64,000 nucleotides of DNA from Pseudazoarcus pumilus (GCF_002872475.1 NZ_CP025682.1:1302001-1366000); one strand, 5' to 3'; positions 49,205-58,683 are shown, numbered from the stretch's first letter. Numbers and translations: made by a program. Notes: generated by a model from the letters alone, not told the origin.

Positions 49205-50992
49205 TCAGCGCTTGCGTGGCGCGGGCAGGTCGGTGCAGCTGCCGTGGGCGACTTCGGCCGCCAGCCCGATGGACTCGCCCAGCGTCGGGTGCGGGTGGAT
49301 GGTCTTGCCGATGTCCACCGCGTCCGCGCCCATCTCGATGGCCAGACACACCTCGCCGATGAGGTCGCCCGCGTGGGTGCCGACGATGCCGCCACCGACG
49401 ATGCGGTGCGTCTCTGCGTCGAAGAGCAGCTTGGTGAAGCCCTCGTCGCGGCCGTTGGCGATCGCGCGGCCCGAGGCGGCCCACGGGAACACGGCCTTCT
49501 CGATCTTGAGACCCCTCTCCCTGGCCTCGATCTCGGTCAGGCCGGCCCATGCCACTTCCGGGTCGGTATAGGCCACCGACGGGATCTGCAGCGCGTCGAA
49601 GCTGGACTTCTGGCCGGCGGCCACTTCGGCCGCGACATGGCCCTCATGCACCGCCTTGTGCGCGAGCATGGGCTGGCCGACGATGTCGCCGATGGCGAAG
49701 ATGTGGCCAACGTTGGTGCGCATCTGGTTGTCGACCTCGATGAAGCCGCGCTCGGATACCGCCACACCGGCCTTGTCGGCGGCGATCTTGCCGCCGTTGG
49801 GGCTGCGGCCGACGGCGACCAGTACCAGATCATAGACCTGCGCCTTGTCGGGCGCGTTCTTGCCCTCGAAGCTCACGTGGATGCCGTCCTTCTTCGCCTC
49901 GGCCGCTGTGGTCTTGGTGGACAGCCAGACGTTGTCGAAGCGCGTCTTGTTGTGCTTTTCCCAGACCTTGACCAGATCGCGGTCGGCGCCGAGCATCAGG
50001 CCGTCCATCATCTCGACGACGTCGATCTTCGCACCCAGCGCGGCATACACGGTGGCCATCTCCAGCCCGATGATGCCGCCGCCGATCACCAGCATGCGCT
50101 TGGGCACCGACTTGAGTTCCAGCGCGCCGGTCGAATCGACGACGCGCGGGTCCTCCGGCATGAAGGGCAGGCGCACGGCCTGGCTGCCGGCGGCGATGAT
50201 GCATTTCGCGAACTTTACGACCTTCTTCTTGCCGGTCTTGTCCTGGCCGTCGCCGTCGGTCAGTTCGACCGCGACGTGGTTGGGATCGAGGAAGGCACCA
50301 TAACCGCGCACCACCTCGACCTTGCGCCCCTTGGCCATGCCGGCCAGCCCGCCGGTGAGCTTGCCGACAACCTTTTCCTTGTGGCTGCGCAGCTTGTCGA
50401 TGTCGAGCTTGGGCTTGGTGTAGGCGACACCCAGATCGGCGAAGTGGGCGACCTCGTCCATGACGCCCGCCACGTGCAGCAGCGCCTTGGACGGGATGCA
50501 GCCGACGTTCAGGCACACGCCGCCCAGCGTCGGATAGCGCTCGACCAGCACCGTCTTGAGTCCCAGATCGGCCGCGCGGAAGGCCGCCGAGTAACCGCCG
50601 GGGCCGGCGCCGAGCACGAGCACGTCGCATTCGATGTCGGCGCCGCCAGCGTGGCTGGCCGCGGCCGGGGCGGCAGCCTTCGCTGTCTCGGGCGCGGGCG
50701 CGGGTTTTTCGGCCGGGGTGGCGGCCTTGGGTTCTTCCTTGGCGGCTTCCGCGTCCGCACTCTCGACCTTGAGCAGCACGCTGCCTTCGGCGACCTTGTC
50801 ACCCACCTTGATCAGGACTTCCTTGATGGTGCCGGCGGCCGAGGAGGGCACGTCCATCGTCGCCTTGTCGGATTCGAGCGTGCAGATCGGATCTTCCTCT
50901 GCGATGGTGTCGCCGGCCTTGACGAACAGTTCGATGACGGGGACTTCGTCGAAATCGCCGATGTCCGGAACCTTCACTTCGATCGTTGCCAT
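49205..50992 (-). CDS. lpdA: Dihydrolipoyl dehydrogenase (E3) with N-terminal lipoyl domain
   Basis: 595 residues. A lipoyl domain (1-78, Lys43 in ESDKATMDV), an Ala/Pro-rich linker (80-117), then the flavoprotein disulfide reductase: FAD site VLVLGAGPGGYSAAFRAADL, redox pair Cys160/Cys165 (GGVCLNVGCIPSKAL), NAD site IGGGIIGLEMATVYAALG and the C-terminal His-Glu region near HPHPTLGESI. It reoxidises dihydrolipoamide for pyruvate dehydrogenase. An E3 with its own lipoyl domain is typical of Neisseria and other Betaproteobacteria. It is the third gene of the aceE-aceF-lpdA operon, 14 bases after aceF. Confidence 0.96.
   Translation of the reverse strand: MATIEVKVPDIGDFDEVPVIELFVKAGDTIAEEDPICTLESDKATMDVPSSAAGTIKEVLIKVGDKVAEGSVLLKVESADAEAAKEEPKAATPAEKPAPAPETAKAAAPAAASHAGGADIECDVLVLGAGPGGYSAAFRAADLGLKTVLVERYPTLGGVCLNVGCIPSKALLHVAGVMDEVAHFADLGVAYTKPKLDIDKLRSHKEKVVGKLTGGLAGMAKGRKVEVVRGYGAFLDPNHVAVELTDGDGQDKTGKKKVVKFAKCIIAAGSQAVRLPFMPEDPRVVDSTGALELKSVPKRMLVIGGGIIGLEMATVYAALGAKIDVVEMMDGLMLGADRDLVKVWEKHNKTRFDNVWLSTKTTAAEAKKDGIHVSFEGKNAPDKAQVYDLVLVAVGRSPNGGKIAADKAGVAVSERGFIEVDNQMRTNVGHIFAIGDIVGQPMLAHKAVHEGHVAAEVAAGQKSSFDALQIPSVAYTDPEVAWAGLTEIEARERGLKIEKAVFPWAASGRAIANGRDEGFTKLLFDAETHRIVGGGIVGTHAGDLIGEVCLAIEMGADAVDIGKTIHPHPTLGESIGLAAEVAHGSCTDLPAPRKR
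50751..50984. repeat. Direct repeat, copy in lpdA lipoyl domain
   Basis: 234 bases encoding the lipoyl domain. About 10 mismatches to 52472-52705 by my count, most of them in one short patch. The two copies are in the same orientation and frame. Confidence 0.85.
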
Positions 50993-51006
50993 GATGGTTC
51001 CTCCGC

Positions 51007-52716
51007 TCAGATCAGTGCGCGACGCATGTCGGCCAGCAGCTTGGAAATGTAGTCGACGAAGCGCGTGCCCTCGGCACCGTCGATGACGCGGTGGTCATAC
51101 GACAGCGACAGCGGCAGTACCTGACGCGGCACGAACTTCTCGCCATCCCACAGCGGCTTGATGCTGAGCTTGGACAGACCCAGGATGGCTACCTCCGGTG
51201 CATTGATGAGCGGCGTGAAGTAGGTGCCGCCGATGCCGCCGAGGCTGGAGATCGAGAAGGTGCCGCCCTGCATGTCGGCCGAGCCGAGCTTGCCATCGCG
51301 CGCCTTCTTCGACAGCGTCGCCATTTCCAGCGCGATGTCGGTGACGCTCTTCTGGTCGGCGTTCTTGATCACCGGCACCACCAGACCGTTCTCGGTGTCG
51401 GCGGCGAACCCGATGTGGTAGTACTTCTTGAACACCAGGTTGTCGCCGTCGAGCGAGGTGTTGAACTGGGGGTACTTCTTGAGCGCCGCGACCACGGCCT
51501 TGATGACGAAGGCGAGCATGGTGTAGCGCACGCCCTGGGCCTTGGCCTCGCGCGTCTCGTTGAGTTCCTTGCGCAGCGCCTCGAGATCGGTGACGTCGGT
51601 CTCGTCGTACTGCGTGACGTGCGGGATCATCACCCAGTTGCGATGCAGGTTGGCGCCCGAGATCTTCTTGATGCGCTTCATCGGCTGCACTTCGACCTCG
51701 CCGTACTTGGCGAAATCGACCTTGGGCCAGGGCAGCAGATCGAGCCCGCCGCCACCGCCGGCGGCGGCCGGCGCGGCGGACTTGCCCGGCACCACGCCGC
51801 TGGTCATCGCCCCCTTGATGTGGGCGGTGACGTCCTCGCGCAGGATGCGGTTCTTCGGTCCGGTGGCTTTCACCTGGGTCAGATCGACACCCAGTTCGCG
51901 TGCGTAGCCACGCACCGAGGGGCTGGCATGCACGGTGCCGCCGAGCTTGACCGGCGTCGGGCTGTTTGCGGCCGGGGATTCGGCCGCTGCAGGCTGAGGG
52001 GCCGACTGCGGGGCCGGTGCGGACTGTTCGGCAGCAGCGGGTTGCGGTGCCGGTGCGGCACGTTCGGCCGGTGCCGGCGCGGCCTTCTCAGCCGGTGTAG
52101 CGTCCGACGCTGCGCTCTCCACTTCCAGCAACACACTGCCTTCACCGACCTTGTCGCCAACCTTCACCAGTACCTTCCTGACGGTGCCGGTGGCCGAGGA
52201 GGGCACGTCCATCGTCGCCTTGTCGGACTCGAGCGTGCAGATCGCGTCCTCTTCCTTGATGGTGTCGCCGACCTGCACGAACATCTCGATCACCGGGACT
52301 TCGTCGAAGTCGCCGATGTCGGGCACCTTGACCTGCACGGTGCCGCCAGCCGCAGGCCTGGCGGCCGGCGCGGCGGCTTTGGCCGCATCGGGTGCCGGTG
52401 CAGCCTTGCCGGCGTCCGGCGCGGGTGCGGGCTTCTCGGCAGCGGCAGCCTTGGGCTCTTCCCTGGCGGGCGCGTCCGCACTCTCGACCTTGAGCAGCAC
52501 GCTGCCTTCGGCGACCTTGTCACCCACCTTGATCAGGACTTCCTTGATCACACCGGCGGCGGACGAGGGCACGTCCATCGTGGCCTTGTCGGATTCGAGC
52601 GTACAGATCGGATCTTCCTCGGCGATGGTGTCGCCGGCCTTGACGAACAGTTCGATGACGGGGACTTCGTCGAAATCGCCGATGTCCGGTACCTTCACTT
52701 CGATCAACTGGCTCAT
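51007..52716 (-). CDS. aceF: Pyruvate dehydrogenase E2, dihydrolipoamide acetyltransferase
   Basis: 569 residues. Two lipoyl domains (1-78 with Lys44; 125-200 with Lys165) are joined by Ala/Pro-rich linkers. A peripheral subunit-binding domain (about 260-300, VHASPSVRGYARELGVDLTQ) and a catalytic core (about 335-569) with His542 in SYDHRVIDG follow. It transfers acetyl groups to CoA and forms the complex core. Two lipoyl domains are fewer than the three of E. coli. The first is almost identical to that of LpdA, even at DNA level. Confidence 0.96.
   Translation of the reverse strand: MSQLIEVKVPDIGDFDEVPVIELFVKAGDTIAEEDPICTLESDKATMDVPSSAAGVIKEVLIKVGDKVAEGSVLLKVESADAPAREEPKAAAAEKPAPAPDAGKAAPAPDAAKAAAPAARPAAGGTVQVKVPDIGDFDEVPVIEMFVQVGDTIKEEDAICTLESDKATMDVPSSATGTVRKVLVKVGDKVGEGSVLLEVESAASDATPAEKAAPAPAERAAPAPQPAAAEQSAPAPQSAPQPAAAESPAANSPTPVKLGGTVHASPSVRGYARELGVDLTQVKATGPKNRILREDVTAHIKGAMTSGVVPGKSAAPAAAGGGGGLDLLPWPKVDFAKYGEVEVQPMKRIKKISGANLHRNWVMIPHVTQYDETDVTDLEALRKELNETREAKAQGVRYTMLAFVIKAVVAALKKYPQFNTSLDGDNLVFKKYYHIGFAADTENGLVVPVIKNADQKSVTDIALEMATLSKKARDGKLGSADMQGGTFSISSLGGIGGTYFTPLINAPEVAILGLSKLSIKPLWDGEKFVPRQVLPLSLSYDHRVIDGAEGTRFVDYISKLLADMRRALI
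52472..52705. repeat. Direct repeat, copy in aceF first lipoyl domain
   Basis: Partner of 50751-50984, 1721 bases apart. The two segments are of equal length with no gaps. Confidence 0.85.
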
Positions 52717-52729
52717 CGCGTCGTCCTCC

Positions 52730-55414
52730 TCAGACCGTCAGCGGGTTGGGCTTGTCGACGTCGAGCCCGTATTTCTCGATCGCCTGGGCGACCTTGGCGG
52801 CATCGACCTCGCCGTCGTCTGCCAGCGCCTTGAGCGCGGCGACCGTGACCCAGTATCGATTGACCTCGAAGAAGTGGCGCAGGCGCTCACGCGTGTCCGA
52901 GCGGCCGAAGCCGTCGGTGCCGAGCACCACGTAGCGACCCGGCACGAAGGCGCGAATCTGGTCGGCGAAGAGCTTGACGTAGTCGGTGGCGGCGACGACC
53001 GGGCCCTTGGCGCCGGCCAGGCAGGTCTCGACGTGCGACTTCTTCTTCGTCTTGGCAGTCGGGTGCAACAGGTTCCAGCGCGCCGCTGCATGGCCGTCAC
53101 GCGCCAGTTCGTTGAAGCTCGGGCAGCTCCACAAGTCGGCTTCGACGCCCCAGTCCTTCTTGAGCAGTTCGGCGGCGGCGACGACCTCGTTGAAGATGGT
53201 GCCGGAGCCGAGCAGCTGCACGCGCGGCCCCTTGCCCTTGCCGCCCTTGCGGAAGGCGTACATGCCCTTGAGGATGTCGGCCTCGGCGCCCTTGGGCATC
53301 TCGGGATGTTCGTAGTTCTCGTTCATCACCGTGATGTAGTAATAGACATCCTCCTGCTCGACGAACATGCGGCGCATGCCGTCCTGCACGATCACCGCCA
53401 GTTCGTACTGGTAGGTCGGGTCGTAGCTGACGCAGTTCGGGATCGCGCCGGCGAGGATCTGGCTGTGGCCGTCCTCGTGCTGCAGGCCCTCGCCGTTGAG
53501 CGTGGTGCGACCGGCGGTGCCGCCGATCAAGAAGCCGCGCGTGCGCTGGTCGCCCGCCGCCCAGCATAGGTCCATGGTGCGCTGCATGCCGAACATCGAG
53601 TAGAAGATGTAGAAGGGCACCATCTGCACGCCGTGGACGCTGTAGGCGGTGCCGGCGGCGATCCAGTCGGACATCGAGCCGGCCTCGTTGATGCCTTCCT
53701 GCAGCACCTGACCGTCGACGCTTTCCTTGTAGAACATCAGCTGGTCGTGGTCTTCGGGCAGGTACTTCTGGCCTTCCTGGCTCCAGATGCCGTACTGGCG
53801 GAACATGCCTTCCATGCCGAAGGTGCGCGACTCGTCCGGCACGATGGGCACGATGTGGCGCCCCAGCTTCTTGTCGCGCAGCAGGGTATTCATGATGCGC
53901 ACCATGGCCATGGTGGTCGACAGCTCGCGGCCCTCGCCCGAGGCCTTGAGCAGCGGCTCGAAGGTCGCAAGCTCCGGCACCGCCAGCGGCTCGGCCTTGG
54001 TGCGGCGCTGCGGCAGGAAGCCGCCGAGGCTCTGGCGCCGCTCGAGCATGTACTTGTACTCGGGCGAATCCTCGGCGAACTTCAGATAGGGCAGCTTCTC
54101 GAGCTGGTCGTCGGCCACCGGCAGTTCGAAGCGGTCGCGGAAACGGCGGATGGCCTCGACATCCATCTTCTTCTGCTGGTGCGAGATGTTCATCGCCTCG
54201 CCGGCCGTGCCCATGCCGAAGCCCTTGATGGTCTTGGCCAGGATCACCGTGGGCTGGCCCTGGTGCTCGACGGCGGACTTGTAGGCGGCGAAGATCTTGA
54301 ACAGGTCGTGGCCGCCGCGGTTCAGGCTCCAGATCTCGTCGTCGGTCCAGTCTTCGACGAGTGCCTTGAGCTCCGGCGTGTTGAAGAAATATTCGCGCAC
54401 ATAGGCGCCGTCCTTGGACTTGTAGGTCTGGTACTCGCCGTCGACCACTTCCATCATGCGCTTCTTCAGGATGCCGTTCTTGTCGCGCGCGAACAGCGAA
54501 TCCCAGCGCGTGCCCCACACCACCTTGATGACGTTCCATCCGGCGCCACGGAACTCGGACTCGAGTTCCTGGATGATCTTGCCGTTGCCGCGCACCGGTC
54601 CGTCCAAGCGCTGCAGGTTGCAGTTGATGACGAAGATCAGGTTGTCCAGGCGCTCGCGCGCGGCCAGGCCGATGGCGCCGAGCGATTCGACCTCGTCGGT
54701 CTCGCCGTCGCCGAGAAAGGCCCATACCTTGCGCGGCGCAGCGCGCTCGGCGTCGATCAGGCCGCGGCTGGCCATGTACTTCATGAAGCGCGCCTGATAG
54801 ATCGCCTGGATCGGGCCCAGGCCCATCGACACGGTGGGGAACTGCCAGAACTCGGGCATCAGCCAGGGGTGCGGGTAGGAAGAGATGCCGTGGCCGTCGA
54901 CCTCCTGACGGAAGTAATCCATCTGCTCTTCGGTGAAGCGGCCCAGCATGTAGGCGCGGGCATAGACTCCCGGCACCGCATGGCCCTGGAAGAAGATCAG
55001 GTCGCCGTCGTGCTTGCCGTTGGGCGCATGCCAGAAGTGAGAGAAACCGACGTCGTAGAGTGCTGCCGCGGACGCAAAGCTGGCGATGTGGCCGCCGACG
55101 TTGGTGTGCTTGTTGGCGCGCACCACCATGGCCATCGCGTTCCAGCGGATGTAGGCGTGGATCTTCAGTTCAATGTCCGCGTCGCCGGGGTAGGGCGGCT
55201 GCAGATCGACCGGAATGGTGTTGATGTACTGCGTGTTGGCCGAATACGGCATGTCGGCGCCGTGCTGCTGCGCGGTGTCGATCAGGTGTTCGATCAGAAA
55301 GTGCGCGCGCGCGGGCCCTTCGGCCTGCAGGACGCCTTCGAGGGCGTCGAGCCATTCACGGGTCTCCTGCGAGTCGGGGTCATCTTGCAGGAGTGCGTTG
55401 TGGATCGCGGTCAT
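52730..55414 (-). CDS. aceE: Pyruvate dehydrogenase E1 component (homodimeric)
   Basis: 894 residues. It decarboxylates pyruvate with thiamine diphosphate and passes acetyl to AceF. Family features include QYINTIPVDLQPPYPGD, the active-site region NVGGHIASFASAAALYDVGF, and the ThDP/Mg motif FLGDGETDE followed by NCNLQRLDGPVRGNGKI. ATG 55414 is preceded by AGGAG; the open frame continues far upstream, antisense to the sensor kinase gene, and that extension is not coding. First gene of aceE-aceF-lpdA, with 13 bases to aceF. A promoter with overlapping repeats lies about 100 bases upstream. Confidence 0.96.
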   Translation of the reverse strand: MTAIHNALLQDDPDSQETREWLDALEGVLQAEGPARAHFLIEHLIDTAQQHGADMPYSANTQYINTIPVDLQPPYPGDADIELKIHAYIRWNAMAMVVRANKHTNVGGHIASFASAAALYDVGFSHFWHAPNGKHDGDLIFFQGHAVPGVYARAYMLGRFTEEQMDYFRQEVDGHGISSYPHPWLMPEFWQFPTVSMGLGPIQAIYQARFMKYMASRGLIDAERAAPRKVWAFLGDGETDEVESLGAIGLAARERLDNLIFVINCNLQRLDGPVRGNGKIIQELESEFRGAGWNVIKVVWGTRWDSLFARDKNGILKKRMMEVVDGEYQTYKSKDGAYVREYFFNTPELKALVEDWTDDEIWSLNRGGHDLFKIFAAYKSAVEHQGQPTVILAKTIKGFGMGTAGEAMNISHQQKKMDVEAIRRFRDRFELPVADDQLEKLPYLKFAEDSPEYKYMLERRQSLGGFLPQRRTKAEPLAVPELATFEPLLKASGEGRELSTTMAMVRIMNTLLRDKKLGRHIVPIVPDESRTFGMEGMFRQYGIWSQEGQKYLPEDHDQLMFYKESVDGQVLQEGINEAGSMSDWIAAGTAYSVHGVQMVPFYIFYSMFGMQRTMDLCWAAGDQRTRGFLIGGTAGRTTLNGEGLQHEDGHSQILAGAIPNCVSYDPTYQYELAVIVQDGMRRMFVEQEDVYYYITVMNENYEHPEMPKGAEADILKGMYAFRKGGKGKGPRVQLLGSGTIFNEVVAAAELLKKDWGVEADLWSCPSFNELARDGHAAARWNLLHPTAKTKKKSHVETCLAGAKGPVVAATDYVKLFADQIRAFVPGRYVVLGTDGFGRSDTRERLRHFFEVNRYWVTVAALKALADDGEVDAAKVAQAIEKYGLDVDKPNPLTV

Positions 55415-55510
55415 GGATTGTCTCCTCATGCCGTGTTTTTCGGACCCGGCCCGGTCGGGGCGGGACGGTTTGTTCCAGGTCGTGTCCGGACGGGTGGTCG
55501 GCCGACCTTT

Positions 55511-55539
55511 GTTTCGTAATATAAAACGATGTTTCGTTA
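55511..55539. promoter_or_regulatory. Tandem GTTTCGT repeats, candidate operator for aceE
   Basis: GTTTCGTAA (55511-55519) and GTTTCGTTA (55531-55539) lie exactly 20 bases apart, two helical turns, in an AT-rich island. One overlaps the -10/start region and the other the spacer of the predicted aceE promoter, so a bound protein would block transcription. Confidence 0.5.
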
Positions 55540-55546
55540 GGCGCAA
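55518..55546 (-). promoter_or_regulatory. Predicted sigma-70 promoter of aceE-aceF-lpdA
   Basis: Minus strand: TTGCGC (55541-55546, 4 of 6) and TATATT (55518-55523, 5 of 6) with a 17-base spacer. This gives a 5' leader of about 95 bases before aceE. Confidence 0.6.
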
Positions 55547-55678
55547 TATAACGCAGGCGAGCCCGAAGCCGACTGCGAGCGGATGCAAGCCTTGCGCGCC
55601 GTCCAAGCGTAGGGGAAAAACCCGATTCCGTCCAAGGCGCGGGCTTGCGACAATGCGCAATTGATCCACGCGCCCGAC

Positions 55679-58033
55679 ATGACCGACTCTCCACGACCCG
55701 TTCCCGCCCTCGCGCACAGTTGGTACTGGACCGCGCCCTACGTCGCGATCGCCGTTCTCGTCGTGACGGCGCTGGCGATCGTCTGGATGCTGCAGCAGCG
55801 CGAGGCCGAAGCACAGCGCGACATGATCGTGCGCGACGTACAGTGGGCGGAGAAGACCATTCGTCTGCACAAGCAGGGCGCTGAAAACTTCCTGCAGCAG
55901 GTCGTCGCCGATCTGGTCGCCGGTACGCTCGACGCGGTCAGTTTCGACCAGCGCGTGACCCAGCATATCGCCAGCCAGGGTCAGATGGTGGAGGTGGTGT
56001 GGGTGGGCGAGGACGCGCACGTGCGCTGGGCCGCTCCGGCCGCGACCGCCGCGGCACGACCTGGCGAAGTGCTCGCACCCGAGGATCGCGTGCCGTTCGC
56101 ACGTGCGCGCGAACTGGGGCTGGTCAGCTACGGCGAGCCGCGTACCAACGGCCTGCCGGTGTTCCAGGTGCATGTGCCGGTGCGCGAGGCCGAGGAATTC
56201 CTCGGCACCATCGTCGGTGTGTTCTCGGCCGAACGCATGCTCTCGGAATTGGTGCCGGAATGGTTCGTCGAGCGTTACCAGACTTCGCTGGTCAATGCGC
56301 GCGGACAGATTCTGGCGAGCAGCGAGGGGACTTTGGCGCTCGACGAGCGCACCACCTTCGAAGTCCCCCTGGATCTGCCGGGGGCGGGCCTGACGCTGCG
56401 CGCGGTGGCCTTCCAGGCGCCGGGGGCCACGCCCCACGCATTCTTCCTGATCGTCATCGCCGGGCTGGCGATGATCGTGCTGTGGAGCCTGTGGCTGCTG
56501 CGTGACCACGTGCGCCAGCGGCGGGCGATCGAGGACGCGCTGCGCGAGGAGTCGGCCTTTCGCAAGGCCATGGAGGAGTCGGTCATCACCGGCCTGCGCG
56601 CGATCGACCTGTCGGGGCGCATCATTTACGTCAACCCGGCCTTCTGTCGCATGGTCGGTTTCGACGAGGACGAGTTGCTCGGCGCGGTGCCGCCGTTTCC
56701 CTACTGGCCGGAGGAGGCCTACGACGAGTGCCGGCGCGAACTGGAGATGTCCTCGTCCGGACGCGCCCCGACGAGCGGCTTCGATCTGGGCATCCGTCGC
56801 CGCGACGGCGAGCGCATCGACGTGCGCTTCTACCTGTCGCCGCTGATCGACGTCAACGGCCATCAGACTGGCTGGATGGCCTCGGTCGCCGACATCACCG
56901 AACCCAAGCGTGTGCGCGCCGCGCTGGAGGAGTCGCAGCGGCGCTTCGAGGCCGTGCTCGACGGACTCGATGCCGCGGTGTTCGTGGCCGATGCGGCCAC
57001 CGACATGATCCTTTACGCCAACCGCGCCTTCATGAACATCCACGGCTACGACGTGGTCGGCCGCAGCACCCTGCGCGTGTCGGTGCCGCAGCCCGAGCGC
57101 AGCGAGTATCGCGTGGATCCGCGTCTGATCGAGCCCGCGTCGCTGCCCATGGAGCTGTTCGACGGCGAACTGCAGCACCCCTTGTCGGGACGCTGGTACC
57201 ACCTGCGCGAGCACGCATCGCGCTGGGTCGACGGCCGCGTCGTGCGCATGGGCATCGCCACCGACATCACCGACCGCCGCCAGACCGATGAACTGGCACG
57301 GCGTCAGGAGGAGCGTCTGCAGCACACGGCACGTCTGGTGACGATGGGCGAGATGGCCTCGACGCTGGCGCATGAACTCAACCAGCCGCTTGCGGCCATC
57401 TCCAATTACTGCATGGGCTGCGTGACACGCATCGAAACGGGCAGGGCGCGCCACGAGGAGTTGCTTGCGGCCATGACCAAGGCCAGCATGCAGGCCGAGC
57501 GTGCGGCCAAGATCATCGGCCGGGTGCGTGATTTCGTGCGCAAGAGCGAGCCGCGACCGGTGAGCATCGCTGTGGCGGAAATCCTCGATGACGCGCTCGC
57601 CTTCGCCGACATCGACGCGCGGCGCGGTAGCGGTCGCGTGGTGCTCAGGCTTGAGCCGAACCTGCCGCCGGTGTTCGCCGACCGCATCATGATCGAACAG
57701 GTGGTGGTCAATCTGGTGCGCAACGCCTTCGAGGCAATGGCCGGCATGCCGCCGGGCAAGCGCATCGTCGAGGTGAGCGCGCGCGCGCTCGACGCGCACG
57801 CGGTCGAGGTGGCGGTGGCCGATCGCGGTCCGGGTATCGCCGAGGAAGAGCGTGAGCGCCTGTTTACGCCGTTTCACACCACCAAGCCCGAAGGCATGGG
57901 CATGGGCCTGAACATCTGCCGCTCCATCATCGAGTACCACGACGGCCATCTCGAATACGCGGACAACCCCGGAGGTGGTACCGTATTTAGCTTCGTGCTG
58001 CCGACGGGAGCCGTCCGTGAACAAGTCGCATGA
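55679..58033 (+). CDS. PAS-domain sensor histidine kinase (FixL/DctB-like)
   Basis: 784 residues. Membrane helix (about 20-42), a periplasmic sensing domain (about 45-255), second helix (about 258-280, FFLIVIAGLAMIVLWSLWLL), PAS (about 290-415, LSGRIIYVNPAFCRMVGFDE), a second PAS (about 420-540) and a kinase core with HisKA ASTLAHELNQPLAAISNY (phospho-His565) and HATPase NLVRNAFEAMAGM, VADRGPGIAEEE, GMGMGLNICRS. The HELNQPL type is shared with FixL and DctB. Its partner regulator overlaps the 3' end. It is divergent from aceE across 264 bases, which may be a shared control region. The ligand is unknown; organic acids are common for this class. Confidence 0.9.
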   Translation: MTDSPRPVPALAHSWYWTAPYVAIAVLVVTALAIVWMLQQREAEAQRDMIVRDVQWAEKTIRLHKQGAENFLQQVVADLVAGTLDAVSFDQRVTQHIASQGQMVEVVWVGEDAHVRWAAPAATAAARPGEVLAPEDRVPFARARELGLVSYGEPRTNGLPVFQVHVPVREAEEFLGTIVGVFSAERMLSELVPEWFVERYQTSLVNARGQILASSEGTLALDERTTFEVPLDLPGAGLTLRAVAFQAPGATPHAFFLIVIAGLAMIVLWSLWLLRDHVRQRRAIEDALREESAFRKAMEESVITGLRAIDLSGRIIYVNPAFCRMVGFDEDELLGAVPPFPYWPEEAYDECRRELEMSSSGRAPTSGFDLGIRRRDGERIDVRFYLSPLIDVNGHQTGWMASVADITEPKRVRAALEESQRRFEAVLDGLDAAVFVADAATDMILYANRAFMNIHGYDVVGRSTLRVSVPQPERSEYRVDPRLIEPASLPMELFDGELQHPLSGRWYHLREHASRWVDGRVVRMGIATDITDRRQTDELARRQEERLQHTARLVTMGEMASTLAHELNQPLAAISNYCMGCVTRIETGRARHEELLAAMTKASMQAERAAKIIGRVRDFVRKSEPRPVSIAVAEILDDALAFADIDARRGSGRVVLRLEPNLPPVFADRIMIEQVVVNLVRNAFEAMAGMPPGKRIVEVSARALDAHAVEVAVADRGPGIAEEERERLFTPFHTTKPEGMGMGLNICRSIIEYHDGHLEYADNPGGGTVFSFVLPTGAVREQVA

Positions 58034-58664
58034 CATGAACGAGCAGTACGATCAGTGCATCCACATCGTCGACGACGACGAGGCCCTGCGCGATTCGCTT
58101 GTATGGCTGCTCGAGTCCAGCGGACACCGGGTACGCACCTATGCCTCGTCCGAGGATTTTCTTGCGGTGTGCGACGACGTGACGCCCGGCTGCGTGCTGC
58201 TCGATGTGCGCATGCCGGGCATGAGCGGGCTGGAGCTGTTCGAGCTGCTGCGTGCGCGCGGCTGCACGCTGCCGATCATCTTCATCACGGGGCACGGCGA
58301 CGTGCCGATGGCGGTCGAGGCGCTCAAGCGCGGCGCCCATGATTTCATCGAGAAGCCCTTCGGCGACCGCGAGGTCCTGCGCCTGATCGAGGCGGCCTTG
58401 CGCACCGAGCGCGAGCAGCGCGAGCAGTGGCGGCATCGCGCCGAGATCGAACGCCGCATCGGCGACCTGACGCAGCGCGAACATGAAGTGCTGCGTCTGA
58501 TTCTCGCGGGCAAACTCAACAAGCAGATCGCCGATCAACTCGGCATCAGCATCAAGACGGTCGAGGTCCATCGCGCACGCGTGATGGAGAAGATGGAAGC
58601 CGGTTCTCTGGCCGAACTGGTGCAGAACGTGGTGCGCGTCGCGCCCTCCCTGCTGCAGGACTGA
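58017..58664 (+). CDS. FixJ-family LuxR-type response regulator
   Basis: 215 residues. Receiver domain with Asp20/Asp21 pocket, acceptor Asp63 (CVLLDVRMPGMSG) and EKPFGDREV; C-terminal LuxR/FixJ helix-turn-helix (LTQREHEVLRLILAGKLNKQ, LGISIKTVEVHRARVMEKM). The GTG at 58017 has GGGAG 7 bases upstream within the kinase gene and gives a 17-base overlap; ATG 58035 is the alternative. It should be phosphorylated by the upstream kinase and act as a transcription activator. Targets are not visible here. Confidence 0.9.
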   Translation: MNKSHDMNEQYDQCIHIVDDDEALRDSLVWLLESSGHRVRTYASSEDFLAVCDDVTPGCVLLDVRMPGMSGLELFELLRARGCTLPIIFITGHGDVPMAVEALKRGAHDFIEKPFGDREVLRLIEAALRTEREQREQWRHRAEIERRIGDLTQREHEVLRLILAGKLNKQIADQLGISIKTVEVHRARVMEKMEAGSLAELVQNVVRVAPSLLQD

Positions 58665-58667
58665 AGT

Positions 58668-58683
58668 CGCCCGCGTTCGGGCG
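58668..58683 (+). terminator. Hairpin after the response regulator, weak terminator candidate
   Basis: CGCCCG-CGTT-CGGGCG just after the stop. A GTTTT run begins only 8 bases later, so its efficiency is doubtful. Confidence 0.35.

Noticed and set aside
55415..58036. Minus-strand open frame that extends aceE upstream to a 1768-codon frame
   Set aside because: It is antisense to a clear sensor kinase gene, lacks family likeness, and the true AceE start with AGGAG and promoter is at 55414.
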